The notes under the pieces were generated by a model. That model was not told where the DNA came from. It saw only the letters and a list, made by a program, of their open reading frames with translations, and searched no databases. From Bacteroidota bacterium (GTDB taxonomy: Bacteria > Bacteroidota > Ignavibacteria > Ignavibacteriales > Melioribacteraceae): 64,000 nt of DNA. The stretch is taken from NCBI GenBank assembly GCA_018818165.1, contig JAHISP010000048.1:44346-108345 (forward strand). The letters are read 5' to 3'. The position numbers and the translations under genes are program-made. This document shows positions 42,866 through 52,599 of the stretch, one piece after another. Every line of letters starts with the position of its first letter. Positions within the stretch are counted from its first letter, which is position 1.

Positions 42866-43825
42866 ATGAAAGATTTGAAAATCTGGGAATTTATTGCAAG
42901 TAAATTAGCTAACTATCATTCAATAATTTTGCTAATTGTTGCCGATTCAAGTAAAAATTCACCAGGAAGAACTGGTTTTAAAATGGCAATTTCGGACGAT
43001 TCTACTCACGTTGGAACAATTGGTGGCGGAATTATGGAATTTGACATTGTTAACGAAGCAACTGAAATATTGCAAAATAATCAGGAAGTTGGATTTTTCC
43101 GCAAACTTCATCATAGCAAAATTGGAAACGGTGATAAATCAGGACTAATTTGTGGAGGAATTCAAACCATTGTTTTCAAATCACTTACAAAATCGGATTT
43201 ATCCACAATTAATGAAATTATTAAAAGTATTAAATCTCAAAATTCTGGTTTATTGCAAATTGAGGAAAATAACTTTACTTTTTTTCCAAAATTAGAAATT
43301 GAAAACGAGATTATATTTACTTCCAGCATTGACAAATGGCTTTTAAAAGAAAATATTGGAAGTCCAAATAAAGTATATATTATTGGTGGCGGACACGTTG
43401 GCTTAGCGGTTTCACGCATAATGTCGACTCTTGATTTTTTTGTTACCGTGTTTGACCATCGTTCCGAAGTTGCAACTCTTTCGGAAAATAAATATGCCAA
43501 TAAAATTATAATTACAGATTATAATAAAATACATGAACATATAATTGAGGGCGTGAAATCATATGTAGTAATTGTTACTCCAAGTCATGCTGGCGATAAA
43601 GATGCTCTTGAAGCAATATTACATTTGAATTTAAAATATATTGGGTCTATGGGAAGTTCTAAAAAAATCAAAAGTATTTTTACACAGCTTAAAGAAAGTG
43701 GATTTTCTGAATTGGATTTAGATAAAATTCACACTCCAATTGGAATTGAAATTGAAGCTGAGACTCCCGAAGAAATTGCAATTAGTATTGCTGCAGAAAT
43801 AATTAGAGTAAAAAATGCAATTTGA
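42866..43825 (+). CDS. XdhC-like molybdenum cofactor insertion/maturation protein
   Basis: 319 residues. The N-terminal XdhC/CoxI domain shows DSSKNSPGRTGFKMAIS and GTIGGGIMEFD; the C-terminal Rossmann domain shows VYIIGGGHVGLAVSRIM and YIGSMGSSKK. XdhC binds the cofactor and delivers its sulfurated form to the xanthine dehydrogenase large subunit. It is the third gene of the operon. Confidence 0.88.
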   Translation: MKDLKIWEFIASKLANYHSIILLIVADSSKNSPGRTGFKMAISDDSTHVGTIGGGIMEFDIVNEATEILQNNQEVGFFRKLHHSKIGNGDKSGLICGGIQTIVFKSLTKSDLSTINEIIKSIKSQNSGLLQIEENNFTFFPKLEIENEIIFTSSIDKWLLKENIGSPNKVYIIGGGHVGLAVSRIMSTLDFFVTVFDHRSEVATLSENKYANKIIITDYNKIHEHIIEGVKSYVVIVTPSHAGDKDALEAILHLNLKYIGSMGSSKKIKSIFTQLKESGFSELDLDKIHTPIGIEIEAETPEEIAISIAAEIIRVKNAI

Positions 43826-43849
43826 TTTCGATTAATATAAATTTGGATT

Positions 43850-45814
43850 ATGAAACATAAAATACTTGTCAAAAGCATAATAATTTGGTCAATTTTTATA
43901 ACTATTCTTTCAGATAAAATAGTTTTAGCAACAGTTGATCCACAAACTAACCAAAATCCCAAGAACGAGGTTAATAAATTCTTAGACTCATGTTGGTATT
44001 ATAGGACAAGCAATCCCCTTTTGGCATTAGATTTTGGAAATAAAGCACTTAATTTAATTGAGGAAAATGAATACACGGAATTGAAACCAAAAACTCTTAA
44101 TTTTTTAGGAGTTGTTCAAAGAAAATTAGGTGATTTATCAAAATCATATGATTATTTTATGAAAGCCCTAAATTTAGCAAATGAGTTAAAAGATTCCGCC
44201 CAAATTGGTTATACATATAATAATTTAGCTGATTATTACTTAAAAAAAGCTTCATATAGTATAGCTCTCGAAAATGTGCTAATTAGCTACCAAATTTTCA
44301 AGAATTTGAATCATAAAATTGGAATGGCATATAGCTTAAACTATTTGGGAGAAATTTATATACATCACGGCGATTATAACAAAGCGCTAAAATATCTCGA
44401 GGAAGCATCTGCTTTAAGGTTGGAAATTGATGATAAACGAGGCTATTCTAATTCTTTGGTAAATATTGGATTGATCCATTTTAAACAAAATAACTATGAG
44501 TTAGCAAGAGATTACTATAAAAAAGCAATAAAAATAAACAATGCAATAAAATATAAAAAGGGTAGATCGACTATTTTATCCCTATACGGTGACATTTATT
44601 TTGCAATAAAAAATTATAAAATAGCTGTTAATAGTTTTAAGGCGGCATTAAAATTTGCTAAAAGTGCCAACGACAAAGCTGGAGTAATTGAGAATTCCAA
44701 TAAATTGGGATTGGTTTACTTAAAATTAGGCAAATTTTCAGATGCTAAAAATCTTTTTGAAGATGCTCTCAATTCTGCAAATGAATCTGGGCATTTAGAC
44801 CAAGAAATGCTAAGTTATCTTTATTTATCGCAATATAATGCTGAAATAAAACAATTTGAAGCTTCTCTTAAATATTTGAATAAATATATTATTCTAAAAG
44901 ACAGTATTTATAGTAATGAAAATATGGGTCGTTTTGCCGATTTGCAGACTCTCTTTGAAACTCAAAATAAAGAAATGGAAAATAAAATTCTTAAAAAAGA
45001 AGTTTCTTTTGAAAAAACGACAAATAATTATCTTCTAATTATTTCTTTAGTTGTTATTATTTTAATTCTTGTTCTTATATCAAAATATAAAGCACAAAAT
45101 AAAACAAATAATCTATTAAAGGAACTAAATGACTCAAAAGATAAGTTCTTTTCAATTTTAGCACATGATTTAAAAAACCCTTTTCAAGCATTAATGGGAT
45201 ATACAGATATGCTAAATGATGATTTTGATGAATTTAGCAACGAGGAAATTAAAAATTCTATAAATTCACTTCAAAAAATATCACACAATGTTTACGAACT
45301 ATTGGAAGGTGTGCTTGAATGGTCTCGTGCTCAAACTGGAAGAATGGAATTTAATCCTACTTTATTTAAATTATCTGAAGAGTCTAATTCTGTAATTCAG
45401 CTTTACAGCCAGAATGCTATAAATAAAGGAATTAGCCTAACATCTAACGTAAATGAATCAATAATTATTTTCTCGGATAGAAATATGATTAAAACCATCA
45501 TCAGAAATTTAGTCTCAAATGGACTTAAATTTACAGATAATGGTGGATATGTAAAAATTTTTGCAGAAAAAACTAAACATGACATTAAAGTAATTGTTGA
45601 AGATTCTGGTATTGGAATGAACCAAAATGTAGTTGATAATTTATTCAAAATTGATATTCATCATACAACAACTGGAACTGAAGGTGAAGTTGGAACTGGT
45701 GTTGGATTAATGCTTTGTCATGAATTAGTTAAACATCATAATGGAAAGATTTGGGCAGAAAGCCAATTAGGTGTTGGTAGTAAGTTTATTTTCACTCTTC
45801 CAATTGAGAAATAA
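43850..45814 (+). CDS. TPR-containing sensor histidine kinase
   Basis: 654 residues. A signal or anchor sequence (about 8-25), then about seven TPR repeats (around 40-350; for example GYTYNNLADYYLKKASYSIA), a membrane segment near 394-416 (LLIISLVVIILILVLIS), the HisKA phosphosite in FFSILAHDLKNPFQALMGY and a HATPase domain with N box NLVSNGLKF and DSGIGM. The TPR region is probably periplasmic. It starts 24 bp after xdhC and may be read through from that operon. No response regulator is adjacent. Confidence 0.82.
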   Translation: MKHKILVKSIIIWSIFITILSDKIVLATVDPQTNQNPKNEVNKFLDSCWYYRTSNPLLALDFGNKALNLIEENEYTELKPKTLNFLGVVQRKLGDLSKSYDYFMKALNLANELKDSAQIGYTYNNLADYYLKKASYSIALENVLISYQIFKNLNHKIGMAYSLNYLGEIYIHHGDYNKALKYLEEASALRLEIDDKRGYSNSLVNIGLIHFKQNNYELARDYYKKAIKINNAIKYKKGRSTILSLYGDIYFAIKNYKIAVNSFKAALKFAKSANDKAGVIENSNKLGLVYLKLGKFSDAKNLFEDALNSANESGHLDQEMLSYLYLSQYNAEIKQFEASLKYLNKYIILKDSIYSNENMGRFADLQTLFETQNKEMENKILKKEVSFEKTTNNYLLIISLVVIILILVLISKYKAQNKTNNLLKELNDSKDKFFSILAHDLKNPFQALMGYTDMLNDDFDEFSNEEIKNSINSLQKISHNVYELLEGVLEWSRAQTGRMEFNPTLFKLSEESNSVIQLYSQNAINKGISLTSNVNESIIIFSDRNMIKTIIRNLVSNGLKFTDNGGYVKIFAEKTKHDIKVIVEDSGIGMNQNVVDNLFKIDIHHTTTGTEGEVGTGVGLMLCHELVKHHNGKIWAESQLGVGSKFIFTLPIEK

Positions 45815-45821
45815 TTTTCAT

Positions 45822-47012
45822 TTAATTCTCTAATTCCAAAATATTTTTTGCCACATAATTACCCATAGAAAACGAGCCTTGTAATAAAAATCCGCCGGTT
45901 GGAGCGTCCCAATTTACCATTTCGCCAATTGTGTAAATATTATTAAACTTTTTTAGTGAAAAATCTGGATTTAGTTCTTCCGTATCAATTCCGCCAACTG
46001 TAGAAATTGATTCTTCAATATTTCGCAAAGAATTAACCTTTATTCCTAAATTCTTAATTTTATCAACAAATTTACTTTGCGATAAATACTCTTCTTTAGT
46101 TAAAAGTGATTTAATAATTGCCATTTGCGTTCTGTTTAAATTTAATATTTCGCCATAATTTGAAGCCGATTTATGCAAATTGAGCTTTTCTAATAATTCC
46201 TCTTTTGAATTGTTTGGTTTAAAATCGATGAATATTTCAACATTTTTGTCAACTTTTAATTGCTCTCTAATTTTTGGAATAAGTGGATAAATAACATTTC
46301 CTTCCAATCCATAATTTGTGATAACAGCTTCGCCTTTTAAGGTGTTTCCATTAACTGAAACTGCTATATTTTTAAGTGGTTTTCCAAAATGGAGTTCAAT
46401 TTTTTCATTCCAATCTAAATTAATACCACAATTGGATGATTCAAAAGGAATAATTTTTATACCAATTTGCTCAAAATGTTTTGTCCATTTTCCGTCAGAA
46501 CCAGTAACTGACCAAGAAGCGCCTCCGAGAGCAAAAATGTAAATCTCAGCAGAAACCGATTTTATTTCGCCTTTAAAATCAATTTCTATTCCATTAAAAT
46601 TGTTAAAACCAACAAACTGCGAATTACATTTAATTAGAACGTTATTTTCTAATAGATTTTTCTTAATTTTATTCAAAACTTCGGCGGGTTTAATTCCCTT
46701 TTCGGGAAATACTCTTCCACTTGTTCCTACAAATGTTGGAATTCCAAGTTCATTTAGCCAATTTCGTAATTTTATTGAATCAAAACTTAAAATTGCGTTT
46801 AACATAAAATCTTTTGGCGAATATTTGTTCGCTAATTCAATTCCTTCCAAAGAATTTGTCAAATTAAATCCACCTTTGCCAGCAACTAAAAATTTATTGC
46901 CAATACTCGTATTTTTTTCATAAATAGTAACATTATGAAAAGTGGCAAGTTTTGAAGCAGCAATTAATGCAGCTGGACCGCTTCCAATTATGGCAATTTC
47001 TTTTTTATGCAA
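45822..47012 (-). CDS. HI0933/BaiN-family FAD-dependent oxidoreductase
   Basis: 396 residues. An N-terminal dinucleotide site IIGSGPAALIAASKLA, the family motif GKGGFNLTNS, and a C-terminal WDAPTGGFLLQGSFSMG. This family is often annotated as aminoacetone oxidase-like, but its physiological substrate is poorly defined. Its stop lies 7 bp from the stop of the converging kinase gene. Confidence 0.8.
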   Translation of the reverse strand: MHKKEIAIIGSGPAALIAASKLATFHNVTIYEKNTSIGNKFLVAGKGGFNLTNSLEGIELANKYSPKDFMLNAILSFDSIKLRNWLNELGIPTFVGTSGRVFPEKGIKPAEVLNKIKKNLLENNVLIKCNSQFVGFNNFNGIEIDFKGEIKSVSAEIYIFALGGASWSVTGSDGKWTKHFEQIGIKIIPFESSNCGINLDWNEKIELHFGKPLKNIAVSVNGNTLKGEAVITNYGLEGNVIYPLIPKIREQLKVDKNVEIFIDFKPNNSKEELLEKLNLHKSASNYGEILNLNRTQMAIIKSLLTKEEYLSQSKFVDKIKNLGIKVNSLRNIEESISTVGGIDTEELNPDFSLKKFNNIYTIGEMVNWDAPTGGFLLQGSFSMGNYVAKNILELEN

Positions 47013-47412
47013 AGTTTAACTCATGGCTGTTTGCGAAAATACTTTTTTAGTCAAATTAAAGCTAAAACAGTTTTTTTTTTGAAGTTGAATGAAACGGAAT
47101 AGTGAATTAGATAAATTTTATGCTACAAAAAAAAAATCCCGCAATTTCAACATCAAAAAGTATTGTTTTTAGAGTAATATTGCATTTTTAGTACAAAATT
47201 GCGAGAATTATTTCTGGATTTTAACCATAAATATTGGTTTGCAAGGCTAAGTTCCAATTATTACAGCAAATTATAAAATTCTCTAAAAGCCCAACTTTTA
47301 CTTTAATAACTGCGTCTATTTTCAACTCAGTCTTTTCGTATTTGAAAAAATGCTAATGCTTCACAAAAGTTGGGCTTTTTATATCAACCATATAGCAATA
47401 ATGCTGTATTCA
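47013..47412. other. intergenic gap with a long inverted repeat
   Basis: The 15-bp perfect arms AAAAGCCCAACTTTT (47285-47299) and AAAAGTTGGGCTTTT (47365-47379) flank 65 nt. A second inverted pair (CCCGCAATTT near 47138 and AAATTGCGAG near 47195) lies upstream. The stretch follows the stop of rdgB on the minus strand. It could be a long-loop terminator, a structured RNA or a small non-autonomous element. No gene is visible. Confidence 0.5.
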
Positions 47413-48012
47413 TTAGAATTTAGCCGTTTGCAATAGTTTTTCTTTTAATTTTTCAAATGCAATTGCTCTATGACTTACTTTATTTTTCTCTTCGCTTGTA
47501 AATTCCGCCAAAGTTCTATTTGAATTTTGAGGAACAAAAATTGGGTCATATCCAAAACCATGCTCGCCTTTAAATTCCGAAATAATTTCGCCATTAAACT
47601 CGCCAAACGTAGAAATTATTTCTTTTCCATTAAAAAAGACTGCCGAGCATACAAATTTGGCAAAATGAGGTTTTTCAAACTTCTCTAATGCTTTAATTAG
47701 CTTTCTGTTATTGTCATCATAAGTACAATTTTCGCCGGCATAACGAGCGGAAAAAACTCCAGGTTCGCCGTTTAATTGTTCAACCGAAAGACCTGAATCA
47801 TCGGCAATAACTGGCAATTTATGAATTTCAAATATCGCTTTTGCTTTAATTAATGCATTTTCTGCGTAAGTAATTCCATTTTCTTCAATTTCTGGAACAT
47901 CGCCCAAATCGTAAAGCGATACAATTTCAAACTCTGTATCAGCAAATATTTTTTGAACTTCTTTTAACTTTCCCTTATTTCCAGTTGCGAATATTAGTTT
48001 TGTCTTTTTCAA
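47413..48012 (-). CDS. RdgB/HAM1 XTP/dITP diphosphatase
   Basis: 199 residues, normal for the family. FATGNKGKLKEV at the N-terminus, ADDSGLSVEQLNGEPGVFSA with the metal-binding Asp pair, GFGYDPIFVP and SHRAIAFEKL are all present. It hydrolyses XTP, ITP and dITP and keeps deaminated purines out of nucleic acids. It overlaps the amidohydrolase upstream by 4 bp. This links it to purine deamination and the nearby xanthine dehydrogenase operon. Confidence 0.9.
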   Translation of the reverse strand: MKKTKLIFATGNKGKLKEVQKIFADTEFEIVSLYDLGDVPEIEENGITYAENALIKAKAIFEIHKLPVIADDSGLSVEQLNGEPGVFSARYAGENCTYDDNNRKLIKALEKFEKPHFAKFVCSAVFFNGKEIISTFGEFNGEIISEFKGEHGFGYDPIFVPQNSNRTLAEFTSEEKNKVSHRAIAFEKLKEKLLQTAKF

Positions 48013-49358
48013 TTTATTTTAGCCCTATTTAACAGTTTGTGCAATTCAACCTTTCCGGTTGCCATCATTTGGCTGTTGTCGTAAACTAAATTAACACCAT
48101 TTTTCACAACCCACTTTCCTTCAATCATAACGGAATCAACATCCGATTTATCCGCAGCGTAAGCAATTGAGGAGTACAAATTCTCATCACCATCAAGCAT
48201 TGAGTGATTTGCTTTTTCCAAATTGAGTAGCTGTAAATCAGCTTTTTTGCCAATTTCAATACTTCCAATTTCGTTGGATAAATGCAAAGCTTTTGCTCCT
48301 TCAATAGTTGCAAGTTTAATCATTTGCTTTGCATCCATTGATGTTGGATTGTGAATTGGTTTTTGCATTAATGAAGCCAAACGCATTTCTGTGAACATAT
48401 TAAGATTATTATTGCACGGCGCACCATCTGCACCAATTGAAACAGAAATTCCTTCCTCAATATATCGCGGTATTTGTGCAATTCCCGAACCCAATTTTAG
48501 GTTGGAAGAAGGGCAATGAGCAACTCTTGTTCCACTATCTTTAAGTAAATTTATTTCCTTTTCATTTGTATGAATTGCGTGAGCTAAAACTGTTTTGTTG
48601 GATAAAACGTTAATTGACGCAAAATACTCAATATTTTCCTTTCCATATTTTTGACGAACCGCAGCAATTTCGCCTTTGTTTTCGGATGAGTGTGTGTGAT
48701 AAAGTGAGCCATTAAAATCGTTCATTAAATTGGAAGTTTCTATCATCAATTCTTCGCTACAAGAAAGCACAAAACGAGGTGCAAAACCATATTTTATTCT
48801 TCCATTTGCGGAATTATGGAAATTTTTAGCTAATTCAAGTGTTGATTTTAAGCTATCTTTGGTCGATTCTCTAAATGATGGAAATAAATCATTTTCGTCA
48901 ATCATACATTTGCCCGAAAAACCACGAATTCCCGATTCAATCATTTCTTCAAAAACTACTTCTTGATGATTCATCGTTCCCATATCTAAAAGAGTTGTTG
49001 TTCCGCTCATTAATAGTTCGCTAATTCCAAGTTGTGCCGAAATGCGAAGCGAATTAGCATTATGGTTGTTTTCATAAGGGAAAATTCTTTTTTGAAGCCA
49101 ATCTAAAAGTTGCAAATCATCAGCTAAGCCACGGAAAAGTGTTTGGCAAAGGTGAATGTGGGTTTGCACAAATCCAGGCATTAAAGTAAGATTTTGGAAA
49201 CGGAAAATTTCGCCATCGTAATTATTTAAGTCAATATTCTTTAGTTTGTCAATTCTTGAGATAATTCCATCTTCAATTTCAATAAAAGAATTGCGAAGAA
49301 TCTCCATTGAATTGTTTACTGTTATAATCTCTTTTGGAATAATAATTTTTCTATTCAT
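48009..49358 (-). CDS. amidohydrolase-family deaminase (MtaD/SsnA/guanine deaminase-like)
   Basis: 449 residues. Zinc ligands are seen in PGFVQTHIHL (HxH), LYHTHSSEN, VLAHAIH and IGADGAPCNN (Asp). The segment TLFRGLADDLQLLDWL is typical of 5'-deoxyadenosine, methylthioadenosine or S-adenosylhomocysteine deaminases. Guanine deaminase is an alternative, and the purine neighbours fit either. It overlaps rdgB by 4 bp. Confidence 0.75.
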   Translation of the reverse strand: MNRKIIIPKEIITVNNSMEILRNSFIEIEDGIISRIDKLKNIDLNNYDGEIFRFQNLTLMPGFVQTHIHLCQTLFRGLADDLQLLDWLQKRIFPYENNHNANSLRISAQLGISELLMSGTTTLLDMGTMNHQEVVFEEMIESGIRGFSGKCMIDENDLFPSFRESTKDSLKSTLELAKNFHNSANGRIKYGFAPRFVLSCSEELMIETSNLMNDFNGSLYHTHSSENKGEIAAVRQKYGKENIEYFASINVLSNKTVLAHAIHTNEKEINLLKDSGTRVAHCPSSNLKLGSGIAQIPRYIEEGISVSIGADGAPCNNNLNMFTEMRLASLMQKPIHNPTSMDAKQMIKLATIEGAKALHLSNEIGSIEIGKKADLQLLNLEKANHSMLDGDENLYSSIAYAADKSDVDSVMIEGKWVVKNGVNLVYDNSQMMATGKVELHKLLNRAKIN

Positions 49359-49458
49359 CGTTCAATTTGTATAATTTATAAATTTTGCTTCTTAATTTAC
49401 TCAATTTTTCAAAAGTTTTTAGAGTTTAGTCATGTCCAAATACAAAAAAATGTATTGC

Positions 49459-49537
49459 GTCATTCCCACATGATTTTAGCGTTCGCCGCGGCGAATTGCC
49501 ATAAATTGGATTCCGAGTAGAAGCATCTCGGAATGAC
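49459..49537. repeat. GTCATTCC...GGAATGAC palindromic element, copy 1
   Basis: A 79-bp unit with terminal GTCATTCC and GGAATGAC and inner stems such as GATTCCGAG/CTCGGAAT. It is a REP- or MITE-like element. The second copy is at 49585-49656. Confidence 0.75.
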
Positions 49538-49584
49538 GGAATTTTAAATTGACAGCATTTATGCTTTTATCTTGAATCTTGGGG

Positions 49585-49656
49585 GTCATTCCCGCATGAT
49601 TTTAGCGGGAATCTCATCCATGAATTAGATTCCGCGTAAAAGATTCGCGGAATGAC
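49585..49656. repeat. GTCATTCC...GGAATGAC palindromic element, copy 2
   Basis: A 72-bp unit with GTCATTCCCGC/GCGGGAAT and ATTCCGCG/CGCGGAATGAC stems, sharing CATGATTTTAGCG with copy 1. Both lie in the 333-bp gap between the deaminase start and the uvrA stop; nothing else is visible in that gap. Confidence 0.75.
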
Positions 49657-49691
49657 TGAATTATGAATTTATGACATTTTAATTGAGTTTA

Positions 49692-52520
49692 TTAACGTTT
49701 CAATTCCTTCAACAAATACTTTCCAGTAAGACTTTTTTTATTTTTTGAAACTACTTCTGGAGTTCCTTCACAAACAATTTTACCACCATGTTCGCCACCG
49801 CCGGGTCCTAAATCAATTACATAATCAGCAACTTTAATTACATCAAGATTATGCTCAACAACAACAATCGTATTCCCTTTTTCGACCAATTTAGTCAAAA
49901 CTCCAAGAAGAATTCTTACATCTTCAAAATGCAAACCGGTTGTTGGTTCATCCAAAACATAAAGCGTATTTCCGGTGCTAACTTTGCTCAATTCTGTTGC
50001 CAATTTAACTCGCTGAGCTTCACCGCCAGAAAGAGTAGTTGCCTGCTGTCCAAGTTTCAAATAGCCCAATCCAACATCATTTAAAGCCTTAACTTTCCTT
50101 AAAATTCTTGGGTGATCAGCAAAAAACTCAACCGCGTCTTCAACTCGTGTTTCCAAAATGTCGCTAATCGATTTTTTCTTAAACAATATTTCCAGCGTTT
50201 CGCGGTTGTAACGTTTGCCTTTGCAGACTTCGCATTCAACATAAACATCTGGCAAAAAGTTCATTTCAATTTTTTTTAATCCAGCGCCTTCGCATTCTTC
50301 GCATCTTCCACTTGGAACATTAAAGCTAAACCGTCCAGCTTTATAGCCACGCACTTTTGCTTCTGGCAGTTCTGTGTATAAATCGCGGATAAATGTAAAA
50401 AGTCCAGTATAAGTTGAAGGATTTGAACGCGGAGTTCTTCCAATTGGAGATTGATCTATTTCTATAATTTTGTCAATATTTTCAATTCCAGCAACCGACT
50501 TAAACTGAAGCGGCACAACTTTGGAGTGATAAATTTTCTTCATCAATATTGGTACAAGAGTATTATTTATTAATGTCGATTTACCAGAGCCGCTAACACC
50601 AGAAACGACAGTAAATGTGCCTAATGGAATTTTTAGATGAACCGATTTTAAGTTGTTTCCATTTGCTCCAATAATTTCAAGCGTTTTCCCATTTCCAATT
50701 CTTCTGTTTGGATTATAATCAATTTTTCGAATGCCCTTTATATAATCCAAAGTTAGCGAATCACATTTTGAATTGTGATTCATCAAATTTTCAGCAACTT
50801 CTGCTACGCATATTTCACCACCGTGTTCACCAGCTTTTGGACCAATATCAACTATAAAATCGGCACTTTCTATCGTTTCTCTATCGTGTTCAACCACAAT
50901 TACAGTATTTCCAATATCACGTAAATTTTTTAACGAATTTATTAGCTTTATATTATCACTTTGATGAAGTCCAATACTTGGCTCATCAAGCACATAAAGC
51001 ACACCAGCAAGCTGAGTCCCAATTTGCGTAGCTAATCTAATGCGTTGCGATTCGCCACCAGAAAGTGTGCGGGCAGATCGTCCAAGTGTTAAATAACTAA
51101 GTCCAACATTTAACAAAAATTGCAACCGTTCTGTAATTTCCTTTAATATCGGAGTCGCGATTAAAGTATCCCTATTTGTAAATTTTATACTTTCGAAAAA
51201 TTTTTGCGCTTTCTCAATTGAAAGTGAAGTAATTTCACTAATATTTTTTTCATCAATTAATACAGAAAGCGATTCTTGTTTTAAACGCCCGCCATTGCAA
51301 GTTTGACAAGTTTTGGTAGTCATAAAAGATTCTGCCCATTCGCGAATTTTAACTGAAGCTGTTTTATCAAAATAATGATTAATATAATTTAGAACTCCTC
51401 CAAATTTATGCTTATACGTAACACTTTTTCCTCCGCCATAATTATATTCAAAGGAAATTTTATCTTTGGTTCCATTAAGCAAAACGTCAAGTTGTTCGGT
51501 GGTTAACTTATTTAAAGGAGTGTCATAATTAAAATTATAATGCTTTGCAACGCCTTCAAGCTGGTTAAAAAGCCAAATTTTACGTGGTTTTCCGAGCGCT
51601 TCAATTCCGCCTTCGTTTATTGTTTTGTTCCAATCTGGAATAATTAAGTCATTATCCAAACGTTTATTTTCACCAAGACCTTCGCAATCTTTACACGAAC
51701 CGTAAGGCGAATTAAAGGAAAATGAGTTTGGCGCTAATTCTTGATAACTAATTCCACAATGATGGCAAGAAAGTTCGCGGCTAAACAAATTATCGTTTCC
51801 GTTGGAAGCAATTACAACAACTCCATTTCCATAATTTAAAGCAACTTCAATTGATTCACTTATTCGCGTTCGTGATTTTGCGGTAACATTTATTCTATCA
51901 ACTAAAATTTCGATTGTGTGAATTTTATATCTATCAACCTTAAAACCTTTTTCAATTTCGTGAACTTCGCCATCAACTCTAACACGGATAAATCCATCTC
52001 GCAAAATATCTTCAAATAACTCGCGATAATGCCCTTTTCTTCCTCGCACAACTGGAGCAAATATTTCAATTCTGCTTTCTTGATAAGTTTCAAAAACAGT
52101 GTCAATAATTTGCTCGGATGATTGCTTTGTAACTGGTCTTCCGCAAGAATAACAATGCGGTTTTCCAACACGAGCATATAAAAGTCGCATAAAATCGTAT
52201 ATTTCAGTCACTGTTCCAACAGTTGAACGTGGATTTCCGCTTGTAACTTTTTGCTCAATAGAAATTGCTGGGCTTAAGCCTTCAATTAAATCAACATCTG
52301 GTTTTTCCAACTGACCTAAAAATTGGCGTGCGTAAGCCGAAAGTGATTCAATATATCGGCGCTGTCCTTCGGCATAAATTGTATCAAATGCGAGAGAAGA
52401 TTTTCCAGAACCCGAAAGTCCAGTTATAACCGTAAAAGAATCACGAGGAATTGTAACATCTATATTTTTAAGGTTATGCTCACGCGCACCTTTTATAACT
52501 ATTTGATTATTTGAAATCAT
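49692..52520 (-). CDS. excinuclease ABC subunit A
   Basis: 942 residues, full length. Two ABC modules with [14 protein letters not shown] and [14 protein letters not shown]alker A sites, signature [11 protein letters not shown] and [11 protein letters not shown], and zinc-binding Cys sets ([15 protein letters not shown] with CKDCEG; CQTCNG; CEECEG with CEVCKG). UvrA finds bulky DNA lesions and loads UvrB. It stands alone here, as in many genomes. Confidence 0.96.
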   Translation of the reverse strand: MISNNQIVIKGAREHNLKNIDVTIPRDSFTVITGLSGSGKSSLAFDTIYAEGQRRYIESLSAYARQFLGQLEKPDVDLIEGLSPAISIEQKVTSGNPRSTVGTVTEIYDFMRLLYARVGKPHCYSCGRPVTKQSSEQIIDTVFETYQESRIEIFAPVVRGRKGHYRELFEDILRDGFIRVRVDGEVHEIEKGFKVDRYKIHTIEILVDRINVTAKSRTRISESIEVALNYGNGVVVIASNGNDNLFSRELSCHHCGISYQELAPNSFSFNSPYGSCKDCEGLGENKRLDNDLIIPDWNKTINEGGIEALGKPRKIWLFNQLEGVAKHYNFNYDTPLNKLTTEQLDVLLNGTKDKISFEYNYGGGKSVTYKHKFGGVLNYINHYFDKTASVKIREWAESFMTTKTCQTCNGGRLKQESLSVLIDEKNISEITSLSIEKAQKFFESIKFTNRDTLIATPILKEITERLQFLLNVGLSYLTLGRSARTLSGGESQRIRLATQIGTQLAGVLYVLDEPSIGLHQSDNIKLINSLKNLRDIGNTVIVVEHDRETIESADFIVDIGPKAGEHGGEICVAEVAENLMNHNSKCDSLTLDYIKGIRKIDYNPNRRIGNGKTLEIIGANGNNLKSVHLKIPLGTFTVVSGVSGSGKSTLINNTLVPILMKKIYHSKVVPLQFKSVAGIENIDKIIEIDQSPIGRTPRSNPSTYTGLFTFIRDLYTELPEAKVRGYKAGRFSFNVPSGRCEECEGAGLKKIEMNFLPDVYVECEVCKGKRYNRETLEILFKKKSISDILETRVEDAVEFFADHPRILRKVKALNDVGLGYLKLGQQATTLSGGEAQRVKLATELSKVSTGNTLYVLDEPTTGLHFEDVRILLGVLTKLVEKGNTIVVVEHNLDVIKVADYVIDLGPGGGEHGGKIVCEGTPEVVSKNKKSLTGKYLLKELKR

Positions 52521-52599
52521 TTTATTCTTTACGATTTAAAAGTTGTATGATAATGATTGTTATTGGTAAAAGCAATTATTGAAGAAACAAATATTTTAA

